Source: Caulobacteraceae bacterium UBA3198 (GTDB taxonomy: Bacteria; Pseudomonadota; Alphaproteobacteria; Caulobacterales; Caulobacteraceae). From it: a DNA stretch of 64,000 bases. The stretch spans positions 44,666 through 108,665 of the forward strand of contig DEWY01000008.1 of assembly GCA_002363865.1 (NCBI GenBank). The letters run 5' to 3'. This document shows positions 10,602-19,081 of the stretch, in pieces; the stretch's first letter is position 1; every line of letters begins with the position of its first letter. Made by a program: the position numbers and the translations under genes. The notes beneath the pieces were generated by a model. The model searched no databases. It saw nothing but the letters and a program-made list of their open reading frames with translations, and was not told where the DNA came from.

Positions 10602-12557
10602 ATGCGGTTTCGGCTCGTAGACTTACCTTTGATCGTGAAGATCGGTTTCGCGCCGGCCTTCGCCCTGATCATGCTGGCGGCGCTCGCCGCCGGAACGATC
10701 GTCATGCAGCGGGCTCAGACCGACACTCTGCGTCAGGTCGTCCATACGGACATGCCCAACAGCTTGCAGATCCAGCGGATCTCCGAGCGCATCAACAACG
10801 TCCACGGCGAGCTCTACTATCTGCTCACCCAGCAGGCGGCCGGCATCGAGGTCGAAGCCATCGAGGGGCGCGGCCAGGCCATGCTGGTCGAGGTGGACGC
10901 CATCGCCGCCGAGGCCGAGGCGGCCAAGGCCGCAGCGCCAGTCGCTCAGCACGCGGCCTTCGACACCCTGATCGCCGATCTGAAGGAAACCCGGGACGCC
11001 CTGGACGTGATCATGGCGATGATCGGGGTCGACTTCACCACCGCCGCCAGCTTCGCGTCGCCCTTCGAGGAGCAGTACCGGGAGATGACCACCAATCTGG
11101 CGGGCATCGTCCAGGCCACCCAGGCCGCCACCGATCAGCGGGCGGCGGCGAGCGAGGCCCGCGCCTCGATGTCCCAGAACATCACCATCGCCGCCGTGCT
11201 GGTCACCCTGCTGGCCGCCGGCGCCCTGGCCCTGATGTCGGTCCTGACCATGCGCGGCGCGGTCCAGCGCATCGCCGGCGCCACCGAGCGCCTGTCGCGC
11301 GGCGACAATGAGGTCAAGCTCGACGAACTGGCCCGCAAGGACGAGTTGGGCGCCATCGTGCGCTCGCTGACGGTCTTCCGCGACAACCAGATCCAGATGG
11401 AGCGCCTGCGCGAAGAGCAGGAGGCCACCCGTCAGAGCGCCGAGGAAACCCGCCGCCAGAGCGCAGACGCCGCCGCCGCCGTCGCCGAGGAACAGTCCCA
11501 AGTGGTCAGCGCCCTGGCCCTGGCCATGTCCCGCCTGGCCGATGGCGACCTGACCTACCGGCTCGAACAGAGCTTCCCGGGCGAGTACCAGAAGCTCCGC
11601 GACGACTTCAACGCCGCGGTCGCCAAGCTGGAAGAGGTCATGGGGGCCATCTCCTCGACCACCCTGTCGATCACCTCCGGCGCCACCGAAATCTCCAGCG
11701 GCGCCGACGACCTGTCCCGCCGCACCGAGCATCAGGCCGCCACCCTGGAAGAGACCGCCGCGGCGCTCGACGAGATCACCGCCACGGTCCAGAAGACCTC
11801 CAGCGGCGCCGACCAGGGCCGCGAGGCCGTGACCTCGGCCCGGGCCGACGCCGAACGCTCCGGCGAGGTGGTCCGTCGGGCCGTCTCGGCCATGGGCGAG
11901 ATCGAAAAGTCCTCGGCCCAGATCAGCCAGATCATCGGCGTCATCGACGAGATCGCCTTCCAGACCAACCTGCTGGCCCTGAACGCCGGGGTCGAGGCCG
12001 CCCGGGCCGGGGACGCCGGCCGCGGCTTCGCCGTGGTCGCCTCCGAGGTCCGGGCCCTGGCCCAGCGCTCGGCCGAGGCCGCCAAGGAGATCAAGTCCCT
12101 GATCAGCGCGTCGACCGAACAGGTGGCCCAGGGGGTCGGCCTGGTCGGCGAGACCGGCAAGGCCCTGGAGCGGATCGTCACCCAGGTCACCGAGATCAAC
12201 GGCCTGGTGTCCGAGATCGCCGCCTCGGCCAAGGAAGAGGCCCTGGGCCTCGCCCAGGTGAACACCGCGGTCAACGAGATGGACCACGTCACCCAGCAGA
12301 ACGCGGCCATGGTCGAGGAGTCCACCGCCGCCAGCCGGGTGCTGGCCGACGAGGCGCGCGAACTCTCCCGCCTGGTGGCCCGCTTCAAGCTGTCCTCGGT
12401 GCACGCCGCGACCACCGCGCGGCCGGCCGCCGCCGCCGCGCCCGCCCGCGCTGCGCCCCGGGCCGATCCGCGTCCGGCTCAGCGGCCAGTCACGCAAGGG
12501 GCCACGGCCCTGGCGATGAAGCCCCAGGCCGAGGAAGAGGGCTGGGAGGAGTTCTAA
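10602..12557 (+). CDS. Methyl-accepting chemotaxis protein
   Basis: Chemoreceptor of 651 aa from the ATG at 10602 (a TTG 30 bases upstream would add ten polar residues). It has TM1 at about 10-32, a helical sensing domain to about 190, TM2 at about 191-212, a HAMP domain, then a second HAMP-like segment (about 305-355), a coiled coil and the signalling tip EIAFQTNLLALNAGVEAAR (about 449-467). It should control CheA autophosphorylation at the cell pole. The last residues, GWEEF, resemble the C-terminal xWxxF tether that binds CheR/CheB in enterobacterial receptors. No che genes are nearby. A GATTC (GANTC) site lies about 55 bases upstream. Confidence 0.95.
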   Translation: MRFRLVDLPLIVKIGFAPAFALIMLAALAAGTIVMQRAQTDTLRQVVHTDMPNSLQIQRISERINNVHGELYYLLTQQAAGIEVEAIEGRGQAMLVEVDAIAAEAEAAKAAAPVAQHAAFDTLIADLKETRDALDVIMAMIGVDFTTAASFASPFEEQYREMTTNLAGIVQATQAATDQRAAASEARASMSQNITIAAVLVTLLAAGALALMSVLTMRGAVQRIAGATERLSRGDNEVKLDELARKDELGAIVRSLTVFRDNQIQMERLREEQEATRQSAEETRRQSADAAAAVAEEQSQVVSALALAMSRLADGDLTYRLEQSFPGEYQKLRDDFNAAVAKLEEVMGAISSTTLSITSGATEISSGADDLSRRTEHQAATLEETAAALDEITATVQKTSSGADQGREAVTSARADAERSGEVVRRAVSAMGEIEKSSAQISQIIGVIDEIAFQTNLLALNAGVEAARAGDAGRGFAVVASEVRALAQRSAEAAKEIKSLISASTEQVAQGVGLVGETGKALERIVTQVTEINGLVSEIAASAKEEALGLAQVNTAVNEMDHVTQQNAAMVEESTAASRVLADEARELSRLVARFKLSSVHAATTARPAAAAAPARAAPRADPRPAQRPVTQGATALAMKPQAEEEGWEEF

Positions 12558-12584
12558 ACCCTCACAGCCTGTCCTGAACGAACT

Positions 12585-12619
12585 GAAGCGCGCGGCCCCC
12601 CGCGCGCTTCTTTCGTTTT
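12585..12619 (+). terminator. Rho-independent terminator of the chemoreceptor gene
   Basis: An 11-bp perfect stem (GAAGCGCGCGG with CCGCGCGCTTC), a CCCC loop and the tail TTTCGTTTT begin 28 bases after the chemoreceptor stop codon. Confidence 0.88.
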
Positions 12620-12700
12620 GGCGCGCGGGCCACGCCCGGACTTGACCGCCGCGGCGTCAGCAGGCCGCATCTGAGCCGATAAAACACAGAGGGAACGGCC

Positions 12701-13618
12701 ATGGCTCAGCTTGAGATGAACGACCTGATGTTCCGCCCCGGCCTGATGGCCGGCGAGCGCATCCTGATCACCGGCGGGGGCACGGGCCTCGGCAAGGTGA
12801 TGGCAGAGGCCTGCCTGATGCTGGGGGCCGAGGTCTATATCTGCGGACGCCGCGGCGGGGTGGTGGAGGCCACCGCCCAAGAACTCATGGCCGCCCACGG
12901 CGGCAAGTGCGTGGGTCTGGCCTGCGACATCCGCGTGCCGGAGGCCATCGAGGCCATGCTGGACCAGATCTGGTCCGACGGCGGGGCGCTGACCGGCCTG
13001 GTCAACAATGCGGCGGGCAACTTCATCAGCCGCACCGAGGACCTGTCGCCCCGGGGCTTCGACGCCATCTCCAACATCGTCTTCCGCGGGGCCTTCTTCG
13101 TCACCCAAGGCTGCGGCAAGCGCTGGATCGCCGAGGGGCGCAAGGCCTCAGTAGTTTCGATCCTGGTCACCTGGATCTGGAATGGCGGCCCCTTCACCGT
13201 CCCCTCGGCCATGTCGAAGGCCGGCATTGCGGCCATGAGCCAGTCGCTGGCGGTGGAGTGGGGCTCCTACGGCATACGCTTCAACAATATCGCGCCGGGC
13301 CCCTTCCCCACCGAGGGCATGAGCGCCCGGCTCAATCCCGGCCAGGCCGAGGAGAGCGGCGGCGCCTATGGCGACATGAGCAGCAACCCCATGGGCCGGG
13401 TGGGCGACATGCGCGAGCTGGCCAATCTGGCCGTCTATCTGCTGCATCCGCTGTCGGCCTATGTGAACGGCCAGACCATCGCCATCGACGGGGCCGCCTG
13501 GCAGGCTACCGGCGGCAACTTCTCCCGGCTGCGGGCCTGGGGCGATGAGGAGTGGCAGGCGGCCCGTGAGGCGATCCAGTCCACCAACGCCAAGGACCGG
13601 GCCCAGCGCACGGTCTGA
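12701..13618 (+). CDS. SDR family oxidoreductase, 2,4-dienoyl-CoA reductase-like
   Basis: Protein of 305 aa with a Rossmann nucleotide-binding motif (ITGGGTGLGK, about 22-31) and NNAAGN (about 104-109). The usual catalytic YxxxK is replaced by SAMSK within VPSAMSKAGI. The same VPSA-x-x-KAG form occurs in mitochondrial and peroxisomal 2,4-dienoyl-CoA reductases, which use other residues for catalysis. The likely role is therefore reduction of 2,4-dienoyl-CoA during beta-oxidation of unsaturated fatty acids. The gene stands alone, with no other beta-oxidation gene nearby. Confidence 0.85.
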   Translation: MAQLEMNDLMFRPGLMAGERILITGGGTGLGKVMAEACLMLGAEVYICGRRGGVVEATAQELMAAHGGKCVGLACDIRVPEAIEAMLDQIWSDGGALTGLVNNAAGNFISRTEDLSPRGFDAISNIVFRGAFFVTQGCGKRWIAEGRKASVVSILVTWIWNGGPFTVPSAMSKAGIAAMSQSLAVEWGSYGIRFNNIAPGPFPTEGMSARLNPGQAEESGGAYGDMSSNPMGRVGDMRELANLAVYLLHPLSAYVNGQTIAIDGAAWQATGGNFSRLRAWGDEEWQAAREAIQSTNAKDRAQRTV

Positions 13619-13644
13619 CACCGAGACGCGGGCCGAAAACGTGG

Positions 13645-13659
13645 TTAATCGGGCCTTAA
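13645..13659. promoter_or_regulatory. Perfect CtrA-type box before the six-cysteine protein gene
   Basis: TTAA-TCGGGCC-TTAA matches the full CtrA consensus TTAA-N7-TTAA known from Caulobacter. It lies 23 bases before the start codon of the secreted cysteine-rich gene, in otherwise very GC-rich DNA. The match is seen directly; binding by CtrA is inferred. Confidence 0.6.
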
Positions 13660-13682
13660 CGGCTCGGGCGCAGGCTTGGGAC

Positions 13683-14069
13683 ATGCGATCTGCGTCCGCC
13701 CTCCTCCTGGTCCTCCTGGCGCTCGCCGCCCCTGCAGGCGCGCAAACCGACGGACGGCTCTCCCTGGAGCGTCCGGGCGCGGCGGCCCTGGGCCTGCGCG
13801 GGGCGGGAGCGGCCCCCCAGGCCGCAACGACCGGGGCCGACGCCCCTGAAGGGGCCGAAGCCGCCGCGCCCGCCAGCCTGGGCCTGAGGCCCCTGGCCGG
13901 CTCAGTGGTGATGTCGAGCCCGGCGCCCCCCGACGCCCAGGCCTGCCGCATGTCCTGCGCCCAGACCTATTATTTCTGCCTGGCCGGCGACGGGTCGGAC
14001 GAGTGCGCCCAGGCCTGGGGCCAGTGTCGCCTGGGCTGCGGGCCGGGCGCGGGCGGTCCGTCGGGCTGA
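13683..14069 (+). CDS. Small secreted six-cysteine protein, unknown function
   Basis: Protein of 128 aa with a clear signal peptide (MRSASALLLVLLALAAPAGA, cleavage before QTDG) and a low-complexity Ala/Gly/Pro stretch (about 30-85). It ends in a compact domain with six cysteines at 88, 92, 99, 108, 115 and 119. The spacing is symmetric (3-6-8-6-3), suggesting a disulfide-stapled helical hairpin in the periplasm or outside. I do not recognise the family. The start was chosen for the signal peptide; the frame stays open upstream through the end of the SDR gene. A perfect CtrA box precedes it. Confidence 0.7.
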   Translation: MRSASALLLVLLALAAPAGAQTDGRLSLERPGAAALGLRGAGAAPQAATTGADAPEGAEAAAPASLGLRPLAGSVVMSSPAPPDAQACRMSCAQTYYFCLAGDGSDECAQAWGQCRLGCGPGAGGPSG

Positions 14070-14209
14070 TCTGCTGCGGTCAGGGGGCGCCCAGCCCCCG
14101 GGCGGCCAGGGCCGAATACGAAGCCCCGTCACCTTCCGCCCGCAGAGCAGTGGCGCTCGTCCAGACCACGTCCTAGAATGACGCCTGTCAGTTTTGCGTA
14201 CGGAGTCGC

Positions 14210-14836
14210 ATGTCCCAGGTCGCCATTCTTCCGATCGGAAAGCGGGCCAAGACCAAGGTCCAGAACCGGACCGCCATCCTGGACGCCGCTCGCGAGGTGT
14301 TCGGTGAGATCGGCTATGAGCCGTGCACCGTGCGCGACATCATCCGCCGCACGGGCCTCGCGGCGGGCACCTTCTACAACTACTTCAAGTCCAAGGAGGA
14401 GGTGTTCGCCGCCCTCGCCGATGACGGCGCCCGGCGTTTCGCCCCGATCCTCAAGGCCCTGCGCAGCCAGAACGCCGACTTTGAAGGCTTCGTGCGCTCA
14501 GCCCTGCAGGCCTATTTCCAGTTCCTGGCCGCCGAACACCAGCAGTGGGCCGACCGGCGCGAAGCCGAGGAGCACCTCTACGTCCACGGCCAGACCCCGG
14601 AGATGGAGGCGGTGTTCAACGAGGTGCGCGCCGCCATTCTCGACGAGATCGCCCGCGGTGCGGCGCCGGCCGCCGACGCCGACTATCTGGCCGGCGCCTG
14701 CATCGCCATCGCCCGCGAGGTGGGCGAACAGATGGTGAGCCGGAGGCCCGTGGACGTGGAGGGCGCTACGGCCTTCTCCACCGCCCTGATCCTGTCGGGC
14801 CTCAAGGGCCTGCCCAAGGCCGAGCCCGCCGCATGA
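14210..14836 (+). CDS. TetR/AcrR family transcriptional regulator
   Basis: Protein of 208 aa. The N-terminal TetR helix-turn-helix spans about residues 20-65 (ILDAAREVFGEIGYE, then IIRRTGLAAGTFYNYFKSKE), and the C-terminal half is a ligand-binding helical bundle. A CGGAG ribosome site precedes the ATG. It lies 13 bases before a quinone oxidoreductase gene on the same strand, so it may regulate that gene or be co-expressed with it. The ligand is unknown. Confidence 0.92.
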   Translation: MSQVAILPIGKRAKTKVQNRTAILDAAREVFGEIGYEPCTVRDIIRRTGLAAGTFYNYFKSKEEVFAALADDGARRFAPILKALRSQNADFEGFVRSALQAYFQFLAAEHQQWADRREAEEHLYVHGQTPEMEAVFNEVRAAILDEIARGAAPAADADYLAGACIAIAREVGEQMVSRRPVDVEGATAFSTALILSGLKGLPKAEPAA

Positions 14837-14849
14837 TCGGCGCCCGCTG

Positions 14850-15833
14850 ATGCGCGCCCTGGTGGTCGAGGCCCTGGCGGCGGACTATGGCGGCTGCGTG
14901 CTGAAGGAGGTCGAGACCCCTTCGCCAGGTCCGGGAGAGGTGCGGGTCCGCGTCCGGGCCGCGGCGGTCAACTTCCCCGACCTGCTGCAGACCCGCGGCG
15001 AGTATCAGCACAAGCCGCCCCTGCCCTTCATCCCCGGCATGGAGATCGCCGGCGAGGTCGACGCCCTGGGCGACGGCGTCACCGAGTTTCAGATCGGGGA
15101 GGCCGTAGTCGGCGGCGCCCGGATCGGCGGCTTTTCGGACTTCGCCATCACCCCGGCGGCAGGCCTGCGCCGCAAGCCCGAGCGACTCACCTTCAGCCAG
15201 GCGGCAGGCTACGCCACGGCCTATCTGACCGCCTATGTGTCCCTGGTGCGCCGGGCCCGGGCCGAACCCGGCGAATGGCTGCTGGTCCATGGAGCGGCCG
15301 GCGGCGTAGGCCTGGCGGCGGTGGATCTTGGCCGGCGCCTGGGACTGCGGGTCATCGCCGCCTCGGCCTCCGACCAGAAGCTGGCCATCGTGGCGGCCGA
15401 CTATGGCCCTGAGGCCACAGTGAACGTCGCCGGCGGCTTCCGCGAGGCGGTCAAGGCCATCACCGGCGGCCGGGGCGCGGACATCATCTATGATCCCGTG
15501 GGCGGCGACGTGTTCGACGAAAGTGTGCGCTGCATCGCCTTTGACGGCCGGCTCCTGTCCATCGGCTTCACCTCGGGCCGGCTGCCAGTGCTGCCGGTCA
15601 ATCTGGCCCTGATCAAGGGCTTCTCCCTGATGGGCGTACGGGCCGGCGAGTACGGCCGCCAGTTCCCCGACAGGGGCCGCGAGAACCAGGCCGCCATCTG
15701 GGACCTGGCAGAGGCCGGCGATGTCACCCCCCGGGTCCATGCCGAGTTTCCCCTGGCCGACTGGCGCGCCGCCTTCGACAGCCTGGCCCTGCGCCAGGTG
15801 GTCGGCAAGGCCGTCATCCGTCCCGATCTCTGA
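14850..15833 (+). CDS. NADPH:quinone oxidoreductase family protein (zinc-independent MDR)
   Basis: Protein of 327 aa. The N-terminal GroES-like domain contains AAAVNFPDLLQTRGEYQ, and a Rossmann domain carries HGAAGGVGLAAVDLG (about 148-162). The zinc-binding residues of alcohol dehydrogenases are absent, which fits the quinone oxidoreductase/enoyl reductase group of medium-chain dehydrogenases. It probably reduces quinones or activated alkenes with NADPH. It directly follows the TetR gene, with 13 bases between them. Confidence 0.9.
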   Translation: MRALVVEALAADYGGCVLKEVETPSPGPGEVRVRVRAAAVNFPDLLQTRGEYQHKPPLPFIPGMEIAGEVDALGDGVTEFQIGEAVVGGARIGGFSDFAITPAAGLRRKPERLTFSQAAGYATAYLTAYVSLVRRARAEPGEWLLVHGAAGGVGLAAVDLGRRLGLRVIAASASDQKLAIVAADYGPEATVNVAGGFREAVKAITGGRGADIIYDPVGGDVFDESVRCIAFDGRLLSIGFTSGRLPVLPVNLALIKGFSLMGVRAGEYGRQFPDRGRENQAAIWDLAEAGDVTPRVHAEFPLADWRAAFDSLALRQVVGKAVIRPDL

Positions 15834-15856
15834 ACTCCGTCCCAAGGGCGTCCCCC

Positions 15857-16606
15857 ATGACCATCAGCAGCCAGGAAGACCTGGAGAAGCTCCGGACCAT
15901 CGGTCGACTGGTCGCCCAGACCCTGGAGGCCATGGGCAAGGCGCTAGAGCCCGGCATGACCACCCGGGAGCTGGACGATATCGGCCGAGGCCTGCTGGAG
16001 GCGGAAGGCGCACGGTCGGCGCCGGAGCTTGCCTATGGCTTCCCCGGCGCCACCTGCATCTCGGTGGGGCCGGACGTGGCCCACGGCATTCCGGGCGACC
16101 AGAAGATCTGCGCCGGCGACCTGGTGAACATCGACGTCTCCGCCGAGCTGGACGGCTACTATGGCGACACCGGCGCCAGCTTCGCCGTGCCGCCGGTCAC
16201 CCGCAGGGTCGAGCGCCTGTGCCGGGACGGCCGCCGGGCCATGTGGAGCGGCATCCGGGCGGTGCGCCCTGGCGCGCCCCTGAACGCCATCGGCCGCTCC
16301 ATTGAGGGCTTCGCCCAGAAGAACGGCTACAGCCTGATCCGCAACCTCGCCAGCCATGGGGTCGGCCGGTCCCTGCATGAGGAGCCGGAGAGCATTCCCA
16401 CGTGGTATGAGCCCCGTGACCGCCGCCAGATCACCGAGGGGCTGGTCTTCACCATCGAACCCTTCCTCGCGCTGGGCGAGGACTGGGTGGACGAGCTGGA
16501 CGACGGCTGGACCTTGCGCCCCACGGGCGGCGGACCGGCGGTGCAGTACGAGCACACCCTGGTCGCCACCCGTAACGGACCGATCATCCTGACCCTGGCC
16601 AATTGA
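15857..16606 (+). CDS. map: Type I methionine aminopeptidase
   Basis: Protein of 249 aa, the usual length for MetAP type Ia. The metal ligands can be seen in order: DVSAELDGYYGDTG (two Asp), SHGVGRSLHEEP (His), FTIEPF (Glu) and YEHTLV (Glu). It removes the initiator methionine from nascent proteins after deformylation. The fmt and def genes that act just before it lie about 10 kb away in this window. It follows the quinone oxidoreductase gene by 23 bases. Confidence 0.95.
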   Translation: MTISSQEDLEKLRTIGRLVAQTLEAMGKALEPGMTTRELDDIGRGLLEAEGARSAPELAYGFPGATCISVGPDVAHGIPGDQKICAGDLVNIDVSAELDGYYGDTGASFAVPPVTRRVERLCRDGRRAMWSGIRAVRPGAPLNAIGRSIEGFAQKNGYSLIRNLASHGVGRSLHEEPESIPTWYEPRDRRQITEGLVFTIEPFLALGEDWVDELDDGWTLRPTGGGPAVQYEHTLVATRNGPIILTLAN

Positions 16607-16698
16607 GGCCGATCGCCCTTTTCGGCAGGGGAGCGGTTGACGGGGCCCGGTGGTTGGCGTATCTCCGCGCCTCGTTTTTCTGAGCTGGAGCCAACAAC

Positions 16699-16833
16699 GT
16701 GAAGCGGACATATCAGCCGTCGCGACTCGTGCGTAAGCGCCGTCACGGCTACCGCGCGCGCATGGCCACCAAGAATGGCCAAAAGGTCATTCAGCGCCGC
16801 CGCGCCAAGGGCCGCAAGCGTCTGAGCGCCTAA
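16699..16833 (+). CDS. rpmH: 50S ribosomal protein L34
   Basis: Protein of 44 aa starting at GTG. It reads MKRTYQPSRLVRKRRHGY and ends in GRKRLSA, the near-invariant L34 sequence, extremely basic. It leads the rpmH-rnpA-yidC-engB cluster, the classic bacterial order. A TGGAG ribosome site lies about 10 bases before the start. Confidence 0.97.
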   Translation: MKRTYQPSRLVRKRRHGYRARMATKNGQKVIQRRRAKGRKRLSA

Positions 16834-16869
16834 GGGCGTTAGCTTAAGCGGTAGAATTGAGGTGTCGGC

Positions 16870-17268
16870 GTGACCGACGCCCTTATCAAGATCGAGCGCC
16901 TGCGTAAGCGACCAGACTTTCTGGCAGCTGCGCGGGCGTTTTCGTGCGCCCGCGGCGCCGTGGTCGTCCAGGCCCGGGATCGCGAGGACCACGCCCCGCT
17001 GGTCCGGGTGGGATTCACCGCCACCCGCAAGGTCGGCGGCGCCGTCGTCCGCAACCGCGCCAAGCGACGCATGCGGGCCGCCGCGCACGAGCTTTTGCCC
17101 GCCCTGGCGCAGCCCGGATTCGACTATGTGATCATCGCCCGCAGCGGCGCGCCGGTGCGAGCCTGGCCGCGTTTGCTTGACGATGTGAAAAGCGCGCTGA
17201 TAAGCCTCGCGGCCGAAAGCGACCGGCAGGCGCGTCCGTCTGCGACCGCAACCCCTCCTTCGCCCTGA
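16870..17268 (+). CDS. rnpA: Ribonuclease P protein component
   Basis: Protein of 132 aa from a GTG start. It shows LRKRPDFLAAARA near the N terminus and the family signature VGGAVVRNRAKRRMR (about 57-71), where the RNR motif binds the pre-tRNA leader and the RNase P RNA. It sits 36 bases after rpmH. The tail after residue 115 is variable and rich in Ala, Thr and Pro. Confidence 0.95.
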   Translation: MTDALIKIERLRKRPDFLAAARAFSCARGAVVVQARDREDHAPLVRVGFTATRKVGGAVVRNRAKRRMRAAAHELLPALAQPGFDYVIIARSGAPVRAWPRLLDDVKSALISLAAESDRQARPSATATPPSP

Positions 17269-17281
17269 GCGCGCTGACTCC

Positions 17282-19081
17282 ATGCAAAATGACAACACCC
17301 GCAACACGATCCTCTTCGTGGTCAGCGCGATCATCGTCCTGGTGGTCTACCAGTTCCTGGTGATCGAACCGGCGGCCCGGCGACAACAGGCCGCCGCCGC
17401 CCAGGCCGCGGCCGATGCGCCCGTGGCGCCCGGCACCAATCCGGTGGGCCGCGACCCGGCCTTGCCCTCCAGTCCGGCCCAGCTGGCCGACCGGGCCACC
17501 GTGGTGGCCCGCACGGCCCGGACGCCGGTGGCGACCCCGTCCCTGACCGGCTCAATCGCCCTGCGCGGCGCGCGGATCGATGATCTGTTCCTGAACAACT
17601 ACAAGGTCAGCGTCGACCCCGGCGCCGACCCGGTGGAGCTGCTGCGTCCCGAAGGCGCGGAGTTCGCCTGGTTCGCCGAGTTCGGCTGGACTGGCGCCAA
17701 TCTCACCGGCCTGCCGACCCCTGACACCCGCTGGACCCTGGTGGAGGGCGCGACGCTCACGCCGGAGACGCCGGTGACCCTGCGCTACGCCAACGGCCAG
17801 GGCCTGACCTTCACCCGCCAGATCGCGGTGGACGACCGCTACATGTTCACCATCACCGACACGGTGGCCAATACCGGCGCCGGCGCCGTGACCCTGGCGC
17901 CCTACGGGTCGGTGCAGCGGCAGGGCGTGCCCTCCGACCTCGGCAAGAACCAGATCGTCCATGAGGGCGCGGTCGGCTGGCTGGGCGAAGAGCTGCGCCT
18001 GGTGAAGTACAACAAGTGGGCCAAGGAGGGCGGGCCCGAGGTCAACTCCACAGGCGGCTGGCTCGGCATCACCGACAAGTACTGGCTGGCGGCCCTGATC
18101 CCCCAGCAGGACGAGCAGCTCAAGGGCGAGTTCCGCGTCACCCGGGCCGGACCGGTGGAGATCTTCGAGGCCAACTATGTGGGCCAGCCGCGGACCATTC
18201 CTGCTGGCCGCCAGATCACCGAGACCACGCGCTTCTTCGCCGGCGCCAAGACCGTGCCCGTCCTTAAGGCCTATGAGACCAATCTGGACATCCCCCGCCT
18301 GGACGCCGCGGTGGACTGGGGCAATTTCTGGTTCCTGACCCGCCCGCTGTTCAGCTTCCTGCACTTCATCTACCAGCACATCGGCAATGTCGGCCTGGCG
18401 ATCCTGGCGCTCACCGTGGTGGTGAAGCTGGTCTTCTTCCCCTTGGCCAACAAGAGCTACGAGTCGCTGACCAAGATGAAAAAGGTGCAGCCCCAGATCG
18501 AGGAGCTGCGCAAAAAGTACAAGGACGATCCCGCCAAACAGCAGCAGGAGCTCCTGGGTCTCTACAAGACCGAGAAGATCAATCCGCTCACCGGCTGTCT
18601 GCCCATGCTGCTGCAGATCCCGGTCTTCTACGCCCTCTACAAGGTGCTGACCGTCACCATCGAGATGCGGCATGCGCCCTTCTATGGCTGGATCCAGGAT
18701 CTGTCGTCGCGGGATCCGACGACCATCTTCAACCTGTTCGGCGTCATCCCCTGGGATCCGGGCGCCGCGCCGCTGATCGGCGGCTTCCTGAACGGGCCGC
18801 TGCACCTGGGCGTGCTGCCCCTGCTCTACGGCTTCACCATGTGGCTGACCACGGCGATGAACCCGCCGGCCACGGACCCGATCCAGCAGCGCATCTTCCA
18901 GCTGATGCCGATCATGTTCACCTTCATCATGGCGCCCTTCGCCGCGGGCCTGCTGATCTACTGGACCTGGAACAACGTCCTGACCATCGGCCAGCAGTAC
19001 ATCATCATGCGGAAGTTCCAGGTCGATAACCCCATCGACAGCCTGATCGCCCGGTTCAAGACCAAGAAGGTCCCCGAGTGA
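17282..19081 (+). CDS. yidC: Membrane protein insertase YidC
   Basis: Protein of 599 aa, the Gram-negative form. It has an N-terminal TM helix (about 8-27), a large periplasmic beta-sandwich domain (about 60-330) and the conserved insertase core starting at FLHFIYQHIGNVGLAILALT (about 360), followed by a coiled segment (KMKKVQPQIEELRKKYKDD) and the remaining TM helices. It inserts membrane proteins alone or with SecYEG. It starts only 13 bases after rnpA, so there is no room for a yidD gene between them. The stop overlaps the GTG start of engB by 4 bases. Confidence 0.97.
   Translation: MQNDNTRNTILFVVSAIIVLVVYQFLVIEPAARRQQAAAAQAAADAPVAPGTNPVGRDPALPSSPAQLADRATVVARTARTPVATPSLTGSIALRGARIDDLFLNNYKVSVDPGADPVELLRPEGAEFAWFAEFGWTGANLTGLPTPDTRWTLVEGATLTPETPVTLRYANGQGLTFTRQIAVDDRYMFTITDTVANTGAGAVTLAPYGSVQRQGVPSDLGKNQIVHEGAVGWLGEELRLVKYNKWAKEGGPEVNSTGGWLGITDKYWLAALIPQQDEQLKGEFRVTRAGPVEIFEANYVGQPRTIPAGRQITETTRFFAGAKTVPVLKAYETNLDIPRLDAAVDWGNFWFLTRPLFSFLHFIYQHIGNVGLAILALTVVVKLVFFPLANKSYESLTKMKKVQPQIEELRKKYKDDPAKQQQELLGLYKTEKINPLTGCLPMLLQIPVFYALYKVLTVTIEMRHAPFYGWIQDLSSRDPTTIFNLFGVIPWDPGAAPLIGGFLNGPLHLGVLPLLYGFTMWLTTAMNPPATDPIQQRIFQLMPIMFTFIMAPFAAGLLIYWTWNNVLTIGQQYIIMRKFQVDNPIDSLIARFKTKKVPE

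Noticed and set aside
10623..12497. Long minus-strand open frame (624 codons) opposite the chemoreceptor
   Set aside because: Low-complexity Gly/Leu/Asp translation; the plus-strand frame has clear HAMP and signalling motifs.
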